NCBI GenBank assembly: GCA_015058655.1
Contig: SVBX01000023.1
Coordinates: 1 to 54,370, forward strand
Direction of reading: 5' to 3'
DNA from: Pseudoselenomonas ruminantium
GTDB taxonomy: Bacteria; Bacillota; Negativicutes; Selenomonadales; Selenomonadaceae
DNA length: 54,370 nt
Below the pieces are notes generated by a model. It was not told where the DNA came from. It searched no databases and worked only from the letters and a program-made list of their open reading frames with translations. A program made the position numbers and the translations under genes. Below are positions 17,767-25,362 of the stretch, one piece after another; the first letter of the stretch is position 1; every line of letters starts with the position of its first letter.

Positions 17767-18396
17767 ATGGGAAAGATAATCGTCATTGGCATCGCAGGCG
17801 GTACGGGCAGCGGCAAGACCACCATCACCCGCAAGCTGGTGGAGAATTTCGGTGACCAGGTTACGGTGATCTATCACGATAATTACTACCGTGCCCATCA
17901 TGACATGCCCCCCGCAGAGCGTGCCAAGCTGAACTTTGACCACCCGAACGCTTTTGACACAGAGCTGATGCTGGAGCATCTGACGGCGCTGAAGAATGGC
18001 TTTGCCATAGAGTGCCCTATCTATGACTACACCATCAACGACCGCAGCGACAAGACCGTCACGGTGAAGCCGTCACGGGTCATTGTGGTGGAGGGGATCA
18101 TGACCTTTCATGAGAGGTGCTTGCGCCAGTTGATGGATATAAAGATCTTCGTGGATGCTGATGCTGATGTGCGCATCCTTCGCCGCATCATGCGCGACAC
18201 CAGGGAGCGTGGCCGCACTTTGGACAGCATCATCAACCAGTATCTGAGCACGGTGAAGCCCATGCATGAGGCATTCGTTGAGCCGTCCAAGCGCTATGCC
18301 GATATCATCATCCCGGAGGGTGGGGAGAACAAGGTGGCCTTGGAAATGGTCATGAACAGGTTGCAGTTCCACCTTGATGGCAAGAACGATAAATAA
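17767..18396 (+). CDS. udk: Uridine kinase
   Basis: This 209-residue kinase phosphorylates uridine and cytidine with ATP or GTP in pyrimidine salvage. Walker A GGTGSGKTT lies at residues 11-19. The nucleoside-binding segment HDNYYRAHHDMP near 38 and the DHPNAFDTEL segment near 58 are typical of Udk, and DADADVRILRRIMRDTRERGR near 140 contains the lid arginines. Length matches the family. ATG 17767 follows GGAGGTATAGC. Confidence 0.96.
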   Translation: MGKIIVIGIAGGTGSGKTTITRKLVENFGDQVTVIYHDNYYRAHHDMPPAERAKLNFDHPNAFDTELMLEHLTALKNGFAIECPIYDYTINDRSDKTVTVKPSRVIVVEGIMTFHERCLRQLMDIKIFVDADADVRILRRIMRDTRERGRTLDSIINQYLSTVKPMHEAFVEPSKRYADIIIPEGGENKVALEMVMNRLQFHLDGKNDK

Positions 18397-18444
18397 GCAG
18401 TTTCATGCCTCTTGAACTTTTTTCGGAAAAAGTGAAAAAAGGTG

Positions 18445-18473
18445 TTGACATGGATAAGTCTCCTGCGTATAAT
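18445..18473 (+). promoter_or_regulatory. Promoter of the tRNA-Asp/Gly/Cys operon
   Basis: A consensus promoter: TTGACA (18445-18450), 17-bp spacer, TATAAT (18468-18473). A leader hairpin (TGTCGCTG/CAGCGACA, about 18480-18500) separates it from the first tRNA. Confidence 0.85.
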
Positions 18474-18513
18474 GATATATGTCGCTGAACGACAGCGACA
18501 CAAAAGTTGGAAC

Positions 18514-18590
18514 GGCCCGGTAGTTTAGTTGGTTAGAACGCCGCCCTGTCACGGCGGAGGTCAGGAGTTCAAGTCTCCTTCGGGTCGCCA
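18514..18590 (+). tRNA. tRNA-Asp(GTC)
   Basis: A complete 77-nt cloverleaf with acceptor GGCCCGG/TCGGGTC, anticodon loop CTGTCAC and encoded CCA. It is the first tRNA of a three-tRNA operon. Confidence 0.97.
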
Positions 18591-18595
18591 CTATT

Positions 18596-18670
18596 GCGGA
18601 AATAGCTCAGTGGTAGAGCACCACCTTGCCAAGGTGGGGGTCGCGAGTTCGAGCCTCGTTTTCCGCTCCA
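18596..18670 (+). tRNA. tRNA-Gly(GCC)
   Basis: A 75-nt cloverleaf with acceptor GCGGAAA/TTTCCGC, anticodon loop TTGCCAA and encoded CCA. It lies five bases after tRNA-Asp. Confidence 0.97.
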
Positions 18671-18674
18671 TACC

Positions 18675-18748
18675 GGCGACATAGCCAAGTGGTAAGGCCG
18701 AGGTCTGCAAAACCTTTATCCCCAGTTCGATTCTGGGTGTCGCCTCCA
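18675..18748 (+). tRNA. tRNA-Cys(GCA)
   Basis: A 74-nt cloverleaf with acceptor GGCGACA/TGTCGCC, anticodon loop CTGCAAA and encoded CCA. It is followed by a terminator. Confidence 0.97.
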
Positions 18749-18758
18749 AGTGAGTGTC

Positions 18759-18786
18759 AAGCCTCCTGTCAAGGGAGGCTTTTTTC
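18759..18786 (+). terminator. Terminator of the tRNA operon
   Basis: The arms AGCCTCC and GGAGGCT are followed by TTTTTT. Confidence 0.85.
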
Positions 18787-18918
18787 GTTGTTGAGATAAT
18801 TTTACCTTGGGTTGGAGGAAATAGGAAATCCTTGTAGAATATGTGCGCCAGAAGGACAAATGTAGAGTTTGTCTTTCTGGCGTATTTTTCTTTTGTGGGA
18901 AAGGAGCGTGGAGGATGC

Positions 18919-19362
18919 ATGAAGCAAGACAAGTCGGCAGAGGTGGCAGCGAAAAAGACGGCAAGGGAAAGTTTTGAAGGCCAGCGTGGGTTCACCTTGC
19001 TGGGGGTGCTGATCGCTGTGCTGATAGTAGGCCTTATGGCCAGCATGGCAGTGCCGAAATTCTCAGCGGCTCTGTCAGCTGCCAATACGGCTAAGATCCA
19101 GTCTGATCTGTCCACTATAGATTCATCTATAGTCCTTTACAGGATAGATAAAGGGAATGCTCCTGCCAGCCTGGAAGACCTGGAGAACTATCTGGAAAAT
19201 TACGAACAGATAAAGCCCCCTACGGGTGAATGCAATATCGATGGCGATACGGTGGATGTGCCCGCAAAGGCTTACACGATTTCGCCCAATGAAAGCGGGC
19301 GCATGCAGGCGCATCTGGGAAAATACACTCTGTATGACTTCGGTGGCAAGAAGAAAAGCTGA
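18919..19362 (+). CDS. Prepilin-like protein (GspG-type) lacking the Glu5 residue
   Basis: This 147-residue class III signal protein has a long hydrophilic leader (about 24 residues, ending RG), cleavage before FTLL, then one hydrophobic helix (residues about 24-45) and a soluble domain with the GspG-like pattern IQSDLSTIDSSIVLYRIDKGNAPASLEDL. Position +5 of the mature chain is Gly (FTLLG) where nearly all major pilins and pseudopilins have Glu. It heads an operon of overlapping pilus-assembly genes. The ATG at 18919 follows GTGGAGGATGC. It is probably the major pseudopilin; retraction, secretion or DNA-uptake roles cannot be told apart. Confidence 0.85.
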   Translation: MKQDKSAEVAAKKTARESFEGQRGFTLLGVLIAVLIVGLMASMAVPKFSAALSAANTAKIQSDLSTIDSSIVLYRIDKGNAPASLEDLENYLENYEQIKPPTGECNIDGDTVDVPAKAYTISPNESGRMQAHLGKYTLYDFGGKKKS

Positions 19363-19376
19363 TGGAAGGCTTGAGG

Positions 19377-19949
19377 ATGAGTGCTTATCGGACTTTTGAC
19401 TGGCCGTTGCTGAAGCAGCATGGGAGGGCGTGCATCCTTTGCTGGCTCTTTTGCCTGCCCTGGCTGTGGCTGTTGCCAGGCGGGACAGCAAGATTGGCAG
19501 GGGCTGTGCTGGCTGGGTTCCTGTCTGTGCTGGCTGTCTTTGATGCGCATTACGGCCTGCTGTACGACAGGATATTGCTGCCCCTGGCCGTCATAGGATT
19601 GGTGCTGGAGGCTTTGGGATTCCTGGAGGCAGGATGGGCAGATTCGTGCCTGGCGGCAGGAACGGCGGGACTTTTCTTCTGCCTGCTGCGTTTTTCCAGC
19701 GGCGGTGGAGTGGGATGGGGGGACATCAAGCTGGCAGCTGCCATAGGCATTTGGCTGGGAATCAGGGGGACTGCGGCTGCCGTTGCCCTGGCAATAGTCC
19801 TCGGCGGCCTTGCCGCATGCATTATGCTGACGAGAGGCTATGAGGGAAAAGATGCGTTGCCTTTCGGCCCTTTTCTTTCTGTAGGGGCATATGCTGCCTA
19901 TATCCTGGGGGATTCCCTGTGGAATTGGTATTGGGAGATGCTGCTATGA
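19377..19949 (+). CDS. Prepilin peptidase (A24 domain only)
   Basis: This about 190-residue polytopic membrane aspartyl protease should cut the leaders of the prepilins encoded around it. Several hydrophobic helices are visible. The two catalytic aspartates lie in FDAHYGLL (about 60) and GGGVGWGDIKLAAAIGIWLG (about 118). It lacks the N-terminal zinc/methyltransferase domain of full-length PilD, so pilin N-methylation would need another enzyme. GGAAGG sits seven bases before ATG 19377; an overlapping ATG at 19362 (TGATG with the previous stop) is an alternative. Confidence 0.88.
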   Translation: MSAYRTFDWPLLKQHGRACILCWLFCLPWLWLLPGGTARLAGAVLAGFLSVLAVFDAHYGLLYDRILLPLAVIGLVLEALGFLEAGWADSCLAAGTAGLFFCLLRFSSGGGVGWGDIKLAAAIGIWLGIRGTAAAVALAIVLGGLAACIMLTRGYEGKDALPFGPFLSVGAYAAYILGDSLWNWYWEMLL

Positions 19950-20443
19950 AAAGGGGAAGCGGCGAGGGAGGAGTCATGCTGCTGGAGCTCCTCATCGTAG
20001 TCCTGCTGGCAGGCATGGCCTTTCAGTTGGTCCTGCCTGCTGTCTGGCGTGCGTATCAGCATGGGGCCGTGCGGTTTGAGGCAGAGCATCTGCTGGGAGA
20101 GATACGCTGCCAGCAGATGCTGGCCAGGACAGAGGCGGGGAGCATAGCTGAAGACGGCAGCGCTGGCCCTGCTGCAGCGCGTCCATGCATGAAGATAGAT
20201 GGTGAAGGATATGTGATATACAGGGGCGGGCAGAGCCTTGAAAAGCATAGATGCCTGCCTACTGTCCACATGCAATTCATGGGGAACTGGGATGGCAAAG
20301 ATCAATTCCTGTACTTCGGTGAGAATGGCAATATCTATCCCAATATCACCATCTTGATTTTAGGTGCTGCCGGGGAGGACATAAACTGCCATGTGGTCAT
20401 CGATACTGCAGGCAGGGCCAGGCTGGAAAGGAGTGGCACCTGA
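19946..20443 (+). CDS. Minor pseudopilin (GspH/FimT-like)
   Basis: This 165-residue protein has a class III signal: leader MKRGSGEGG, cleavage before VMLLELLIVVLL with Glu at +5, and one N-terminal membrane helix. The soluble domain is short and recognisable only by position, resembling GspH/FimT minor pilins. The start overlaps the peptidase stop (TATGA). It probably sits at the pilus tip complex with the next three proteins. Confidence 0.75.
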   Translation: MKRGSGEGGVMLLELLIVVLLAGMAFQLVLPAVWRAYQHGAVRFEAEHLLGEIRCQQMLARTEAGSIAEDGSAGPAAARPCMKIDGEGYVIYRGGQSLEKHRCLPTVHMQFMGNWDGKDQFLYFGENGNIYPNITILILGAAGEDINCHVVIDTAGRARLERSGT

Positions 20444-20445
20444 GA

Positions 20446-20847
20446 GTGAAACGGGATGAAAGTGGATTTTTCCTGTTGGAAACTCTGGTGGCTGGAGCAG
20501 CCCTTCTGGTAATGTCAGCTTGCTTGTATTTTTTTGCGCACAGCATGGAACTGCGTGGAGCAGATGATTGCAGGATGAGAGCTGTCTTTATGGCCAGGAC
20601 GCAGTTCGCTGCGGCACAGGCTGCTGCTGACTGCAATGCGCTTGTCCCGGGGGAATTTCCCTGGCAGGGAGAGGGTGATGAGCTATCTGCCGGTGGCAAT
20701 GCTTACAGCGTGGAGACACATATTGAGGGCAGCGGCAGGGGAATTTACCGGGTTTCGGTGCAGATACATTGGCAGGGCAGGGATAGGGACGGTGGCCTGA
20801 ATCTGGAACGGGAAGTGGTGGCCCATGAAAAGGGTACAGCAGATTAA
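20446..20847 (+). CDS. Minor pseudopilin (GspI/PilV-like)
   Basis: This 133-residue protein has leader VKRDESG, cleavage before FFLLETLVAGAALL with Glu at +5, and one membrane helix. The globular part has no recognisable family signature; order and size suit GspI/PilV. It starts at GTG 20446, two bases after the previous stop, and its end overlaps the next start by 23 bases. Confidence 0.7.
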   Translation: MKRDESGFFLLETLVAGAALLVMSACLYFFAHSMELRGADDCRMRAVFMARTQFAAAQAAADCNALVPGEFPWQGEGDELSAGGNAYSVETHIEGSGRGIYRVSVQIHWQGRDRDGGLNLEREVVAHEKGTAD

Positions 20848-21358
20848 AGATGGGGAGGCAGGCCTGGTGTTGCTGGAATTCTTGCTGGCCTTGCCGGTGC
20901 TGGCAGTTATTCTGGCAGGGATTGCCCTGGGGGTGACTGCTGCGGCCAAGAATTATCTGGCGTTCAGGGCGCAGCAAGAGGTGCAGCAGGAGGTGCAGCA
21001 GTCATTGGTGCGGGTGATGGATGACTGCCTGTCGGCATCCAGGCTTAGCCGGGGGAACACCAATGAGTCGATTAAAATATATGACGAAAAGGGGAGAGCG
21101 AAGCAATATTTCGTGAATGAGGATCGGAAGCGCGTGCGGAAATTGGTGGAAAACAGGCCGGAGCAGCCTATGACCGGCAATCATGCCTGGGCTATGGTGG
21201 CAGTGACATCCTTTGGCATCAGGGAAGTAGATCCTGTGGGGCGGCCGGGGCTGTATAAGATCTGGCTGGAGGCTGAGAGCCAGCGCGTCAAGGGGGCGCG
21301 TTACAGGCTGGCCACAGAAGTTTATCTGCCTCCTGAAAGAGGGGGCGGGACTACATGA
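20825..21358 (+). CDS. Minor pseudopilin (GspJ/PilW-like)
   Basis: This 177-residue protein has leader ending DGEAG, cleavage before LVLLEFLLALPVL with Glu at +5, one membrane helix, and a heptad-like Gln/Glu/Val segment (QQEVQQEVQQSLVRV) after it. Position in the operon suits GspJ/PilW. The stop overlaps the next start (ACATGA). Confidence 0.7.
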   Translation: MKRVQQIKDGEAGLVLLEFLLALPVLAVILAGIALGVTAAAKNYLAFRAQQEVQQEVQQSLVRVMDDCLSASRLSRGNTNESIKIYDEKGRAKQYFVNEDRKRVRKLVENRPEQPMTGNHAWAMVAVTSFGIREVDPVGRPGLYKIWLEAESQRVKGARYRLATEVYLPPERGGGTT

Positions 21359-21822
21359 GAGCAGAGGTGCGGGAGCAGGGAGCCGTTGCTGTGCTGGCCT
21401 TATGCAGCATGCTGGCGGTTTTCTTCCTGGGACTGAGCTTGGCAACTGTAGCGGGATATGAAGCCAGAGGCAGCACTGAGTATCTTGAGGAAACAAGGCT
21501 GAGACTGGCGGCGGAGAGCTGCGTGGAGAGAATGGCCGCAGAGATAGAGCATGATCCAGCTCTGCTGGCGGGGCTGTCAGAGGAAAAATGGAAAGCCTAT
21601 GGCCAAGCACAAAGTTATGAGGGAATGGTGGTAAAGGGCTTCCTCAGGCCTGTATCGGCGCACGCTGGCAGGGAGCAGGGATTCTTCCTCAAGGCTCTGG
21701 CAAAGAGAGAAGGGGAAAGTGACAGAGCAAAGAGCAAGGTGGTATGCGGTTGGCTGGAAAGGAAGGGGGAGGGCTTTGTTTGGTGCGGATGGAGAGGACT
21801 GGCAGAACTGCCTGAGAAATAG
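21355..21822 (+). CDS. Pilus-assembly membrane protein (GspK/PilX-like)
   Basis: This 155-residue protein has an N-terminal hydrophobic helix after MRAEVREQGAVAVLALCSMLAV. The leader is atypical, ending EQG before AVAVLA with no Glu at +5, as in GspK/PilX-type tip pseudopilins. The rest is soluble, with Ala/Glu-rich helices. The assignment rests on position and topology. The next gene begins inside its 3' end. Confidence 0.6.
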   Translation: MRAEVREQGAVAVLALCSMLAVFFLGLSLATVAGYEARGSTEYLEETRLRLAAESCVERMAAEIEHDPALLAGLSEEKWKAYGQAQSYEGMVVKGFLRPVSAHAGREQGFFLKALAKREGESDRAKSKVVCGWLERKGEGFVWCGWRGLAELPEK

Positions 21823-23023
21823 GCTTGCCTGGCTGAAGACACTGCTGAAGTCGTCGATTTATGCCTGTCCCGGGAACTTAGTGGGAGTTTACCCTGGAAA
21901 ATCAGAAATATTCTTTGTGGAATTATTGCGAGGCGGGGACGGCTGGAGGATAGGGCGGCAGGCAGAAGAACAGTGGCAGAAGCCGTCTGAGTTCAGGGAG
22001 ATGGTGAAGCTTTTGTCAGAAAGGACAGGACTGAGGTTGGCCCGGGAAGGCTGGGAGGAAACGGCACTGTCAGTATGCCTGCCGGAAAAGGAGTGCTTTT
22101 GCCATTTGCTCGACATATCTTCGGAAATCCCGCTGCCAGAGCAAAAGACGGCTGCCTACTGGGAAATGGACAGGTTCTTGCATGATTGTGGCTTGTCCCA
22201 GGAAATGGTCAGCTGCACTTGCGTGAGCCTGCCTGAGGAAGATGGCCTGATGGAAGCTGTGGCCCTGGAAAAGGAAAAGGCAGCTTTCATGCAGGCGGCG
22301 TTCAAGGAGAGGGGATGTGCGCTGCAGGGGATATATCCGGAAACGCCTGTGCTAGTGGAATGTGCTCCTTCGGCTGGAGGTTGGAAAATAGGGACGAAGC
22401 TGATAGCCGGCCCAAAAGGCGAAGAAATGGCAGCTCCCGCTGAGCAGAGACGGTCTGTGTATGCCGCTGCTGCCTTGGCTGGCCTGGGGGGAGCAGGCTG
22501 GCCTGATAATCTGCTGGAAGGCAGTCATGAGAAAAATACCTGGAATTATGAAGGCATGGGAAAGCTGGCAGCAGCGCTTATGGTAAGTGTGGCAGTTGCC
22601 TGGCTGGGGATAGATATGGGCAGCCTTTACCTGGCTGCACGGGAGTCAGATGATGCACGGCAGCAGCTGGCAGAAGTGGAGCCTGCCAGACAGGCCATGA
22701 ACGCGCATAGGAGGATGGCAGCGGCAGCCGAAGCGAAGGAAATGCGCCTTAGCAGGCTGACAGAAAACTCTCGGCCGCTGGATAGCCTCCTTATCCACCT
22801 GGGGACGGTTACTGTGGAAGGTGCCTGGCTGACAGAAGTGGACTGCACGGAGGAAAAAGTCATGCACATAAGGGGCAAGGCTGTGGATTACAGCGCCCTG
22901 GGAGAGTTCTTGGGCGCCTTTGAGAAGGACAGGGAATTTTTCACTTCTGTGCCCGTGCTGGAAGAATCACGGCAGCAGGAGGGGCTGGTTGAGTTCCGGC
23001 TGAAAATGGAGATGGGGATATGA
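21776..23023 (+). CDS. PilM/PilN-like (GspL-like) assembly protein
   Basis: This protein of about 415 residues has a cytosolic N-terminal half with an actin-like PilM/GspL flavour (SIYACPGNLVGVYPGKSEIFFVELL), one membrane helix at about 275-300 (LAAALMVSVAVAWLGIDM), then a coiled-coil and PilN/GspL-like periplasmic part (LDSLLIHLGTVTVEGAWLTEVD). It looks like PilM and PilN fused, as in GspL. TTG 21776 was preferred because GGAAGGGGGAGGG lies directly upstream; an earlier GTG at 21719 overlaps the previous gene by 104 bases. Confidence 0.72.
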   Translation: MFGADGEDWQNCLRNRLAWLKTLLKSSIYACPGNLVGVYPGKSEIFFVELLRGGDGWRIGRQAEEQWQKPSEFREMVKLLSERTGLRLAREGWEETALSVCLPEKECFCHLLDISSEIPLPEQKTAAYWEMDRFLHDCGLSQEMVSCTCVSLPEEDGLMEAVALEKEKAAFMQAAFKERGCALQGIYPETPVLVECAPSAGGWKIGTKLIAGPKGEEMAAPAEQRRSVYAAAALAGLGGAGWPDNLLEGSHEKNTWNYEGMGKLAAALMVSVAVAWLGIDMGSLYLAARESDDARQQLAEVEPARQAMNAHRRMAAAAEAKEMRLSRLTENSRPLDSLLIHLGTVTVEGAWLTEVDCTEEKVMHIRGKAVDYSALGEFLGAFEKDREFFTSVPVLEESRQQEGLVEFRLKMEMGI

Positions 23024-23550
23024 AGGCAGATGAAAGGCTGAAGCTGATCCTGGTGTCAGGCGGCGTGCTTTTTTGCCTGTTTTATTTTTTCGTGCATCTG
23101 CCATTGCAGGAAAGGTGCCGGGAAAATGAGGCGCAGGCTTTGCAGCTGCGGGAAGAATACATAGCAGTGCAGAACTTCCAGAATGCTCATCTGAATCTGA
23201 CTGAGTACCAGACGGAATTGGCACAGCGGCTGGAGCGGGCGGACAAAGCCCTGCCGGTTCATCTGAACCAGGGAGAGTTCCTGGGCAGGCTGCAAGCAGA
23301 TGCGTTGGGGACGGGGCTTCAGCTGGAGGAGGCCCTGCCTCGGGAACGGCAGGCATTAGAGGAGCAGTGCGTGGCTTTGCCGGTGCAGCTCAAGGTGGCG
23401 GGCGATTATTTTCAGCTGCTGGATTTCCTGCAGCGCCTGCGGGGAGAAGAGCGGTTTTATCAGCTGAGGCAGATGCGGGTGCATGCCCAGGGGGACAGCG
23501 GCAAGCTGGAGGCTGAAATGCTATTGGTGATGTTTGCGGAGGATATGTGA
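23020..23550 (+). CDS. PilO/GspM-like assembly protein
   Basis: This 176-residue inner-membrane protein has one N-terminal helix (LILVSGGVLFCLFYFFVHL), a coiled coil (about 33-80) and a ferredoxin-like PilO domain (about 95-175; PVQLKVAGDYFQLLDFLQRL). PilO pairs with PilN to link the cytosolic motor complex with the pilus. It overlaps the previous stop (ATGA) and is the last gene of the operon. No motor ATPase, platform protein or secretin gene is present in the cluster. Confidence 0.8.
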   Translation: MKADERLKLILVSGGVLFCLFYFFVHLPLQERCRENEAQALQLREEYIAVQNFQNAHLNLTEYQTELAQRLERADKALPVHLNQGEFLGRLQADALGTGLQLEEALPRERQALEEQCVALPVQLKVAGDYFQLLDFLQRLRGEERFYQLRQMRVHAQGDSGKLEAEMLLVMFAEDM

Positions 23551-23563
23551 CGGAAAAAGTTTA

Positions 23564-23585
23564 CAAAGTTGCAAGTATAACTTTG
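23564..23585. promoter_or_regulatory. Dyad upstream of the aro promoter
   Basis: Perfect 7-bp arms CAAAGTT and AACTTTG are separated by 8 bp. The dyad lies nine bases upstream of the aroC -35 box, where an activator or repressor could bind. Confidence 0.4.
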
Positions 23586-23593
23586 CAAAATGC

Positions 23594-23622
23594 TTGATTT
23601 ATACATGCCTATATCGTACACT
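23594..23622 (+). promoter_or_regulatory. Promoter of aroCKB
   Basis: TTGATT (23594-23599) and TACACT (23617-23622) are separated by 17 bp, 44 bases before the aroC start. Confidence 0.55.
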
Positions 23623-23665
23623 ATACACAACTGATTATCCACAGAGAATGTAACGAGGTGTGTGT

Positions 23666-24835
23666 ATGAGCGAGCTGCGTTTTATGACGGCGGGGGAATC
23701 CCACGGCCCTTGCCTGACGGCAATCCTGGAGGGCTTGCCTGCAGGGCTGAAGCTGTCTGAGGAAAATATCAACAGGGATTTGGCAAGGCGGCAGCAGGGC
23801 TACGGCCGGGGCGGCCGCATGAAGATAGAGACGGACAAGGTGGAAGTGGTGAGCGGTGTCCGTTTCGGGGAGACTCTGGGCGGGCCCATCACCCTGCGGG
23901 TGGTGAACAGGGACCATGGCAACTGGGGGGGACGCATGGCGCCTTTCGGCGAGCCGGAGGGTGAGAAGGTGACGGCAGCCCGTCCCGGCCATGCGGACCT
24001 CACGGGGGTGGCCAAGTACGCCCGGGCAGATGTGCGGGACATCCTGGAGCGCTCCAGCGCCAGAGAAACCACCATGCGAGTGGCGGCAGGGGCTGTGTGC
24101 AAGGAATTCCTTCGTGCGCTGGGGATGGAGGTCGTATCCCAGGTGGTGAATATCGGCGGAGAGGCTGTAGACGAGAGAAAGATCGATCGCACGGGACTGG
24201 GCAAGGGCCATGCTTCTGAGCTGAACTGCTATGACAGCGAAGCAGAGGCACGCATGAAGGAAAGGATTGACGAAGCCAAGCAGGAAGGGGACACGCTGGG
24301 GGGAGTCTTTGAAGTTGCGGTGCGAGGAGTGCCTGTGGGGCTGGGCAGCCACATTCAGTGGGACAGGCGCCTCGATGCCAGGCTGGCTGCTGCCCTGATG
24401 TCCATTCAGGCCATCAAGGGGGTGGAGATAGGGGCAGGCTTTAAGTGTGCCTACCTCCCAGGCAGCCTTATCCACGATGAGGTCTATCTGGACAAGGATG
24501 GGCGTCCCTGCCGCAAGACCAACCGGGCCGGTGGGCTGGAGGGGGGCATGAGCAACGGGGAAGAAATCGTCCTCCGGGCCGCCATGAAGCCAATTCCCAC
24601 CCTCATGCAGCCATTGCAGTCAGTGGATATTGAGAGCCATCAGGCAGTCATGGCCTGCAAGGAGCGCAGCGATACCTGCGCCGTATCTGCTGCATCCGTA
24701 GTAGGGGAGGCCATGACAGCCTTTGTGGTGGCTCAGGCCGTTTGCGAGAAGTTCGGCTCTGATGCCATGGTGGATGTGCAGGCGGCTCTCGCTGCTTACA
24801 AGGAACGCCTGAGGAAAGAGTGGGTGGCAGGATGA
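23666..24835 (+). CDS. aroC: Chorismate synthase
   Basis: This 389-residue enzyme converts 5-enolpyruvylshikimate 3-phosphate to chorismate using reduced FMN. Family signatures are GESHGPCLTAILEGLPAG (residues about 9-26), RRQQGYGRGGRM (about 44), and the region GGMSNGEEIVLRAAMKPIPT (about 292). ATG 23666 follows GAGGTGTGT. It heads aroC-aroK-aroB, all overlapping, giving coordinated aromatic amino-acid synthesis. Confidence 0.97.
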   Translation: MSELRFMTAGESHGPCLTAILEGLPAGLKLSEENINRDLARRQQGYGRGGRMKIETDKVEVVSGVRFGETLGGPITLRVVNRDHGNWGGRMAPFGEPEGEKVTAARPGHADLTGVAKYARADVRDILERSSARETTMRVAAGAVCKEFLRALGMEVVSQVVNIGGEAVDERKIDRTGLGKGHASELNCYDSEAEARMKERIDEAKQEGDTLGGVFEVAVRGVPVGLGSHIQWDRRLDARLAAALMSIQAIKGVEIGAGFKCAYLPGSLIHDEVYLDKDGRPCRKTNRAGGLEGGMSNGEEIVLRAAMKPIPTLMQPLQSVDIESHQAVMACKERSDTCAVSAASVVGEAMTAFVVAQAVCEKFGSDAMVDVQAALAAYKERLRKEWVAG

Positions 24836-25362
24836 AGAATATCGTGCTGGTAGGCTTTATGGGCACTGGCAAGACGAGCACCGGCAAAGTGCTGGCCCAG
24901 CGGTTGGGAAAAGCCTTCATAGACATGGACAGCCGCATTGAGGACGAGCAGGGAACCACCATTCCGAAGATATTCGAGACCAAGGGCGAGGCTCATTTCC
25001 GCCAGTTGGAAAAAGAGCTGGCAAAGAAACTTTCAGAGCGGGCCAATGCGGTGATTTCTACCGGAGGCGGCACTATCAAGGATCCGGAGAATGTGGCTCT
25101 GCTGAAGAAAAGCGGTCTCATCGTCTGTCTCACCGCCACCCCTGAGGTTATCCTGGAGCGCACAGGGCGCAAAGGGGAGCGGCCTGTGCTGGACGGGGCA
25201 GATCAGGGCGACAGGCTCGCTGCTATTGAGAAGCTGCTGGCGGAAAGGGAAGGATTATACCGTCAGGCTGACTATTTCGTGGATACGGGGGATCTGTCTC
25301 CCCTGCAGGTGGCAGAGCGCATTGTCCACATGTTGAAGACCAGGGGGGAGCTCCATGGGTGA
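24832..25362 (+). CDS. aroK: Shikimate kinase
   Basis: This 176-residue kinase phosphorylates shikimate at O3. Walker A GFMGTGKTS lies at residues 8-16, the shikimate-binding DMDSRIE near 32, STGGGTI near 78, and the lid arginine in RKGERPVLDG near 116. The start overlaps the aroC stop (GATGA), and its end overlaps aroB by 8 bases. Confidence 0.96.
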   Translation: MKNIVLVGFMGTGKTSTGKVLAQRLGKAFIDMDSRIEDEQGTTIPKIFETKGEAHFRQLEKELAKKLSERANAVISTGGGTIKDPENVALLKKSGLIVCLTATPEVILERTGRKGERPVLDGADQGDRLAAIEKLLAEREGLYRQADYFVDTGDLSPLQVAERIVHMLKTRGELHG

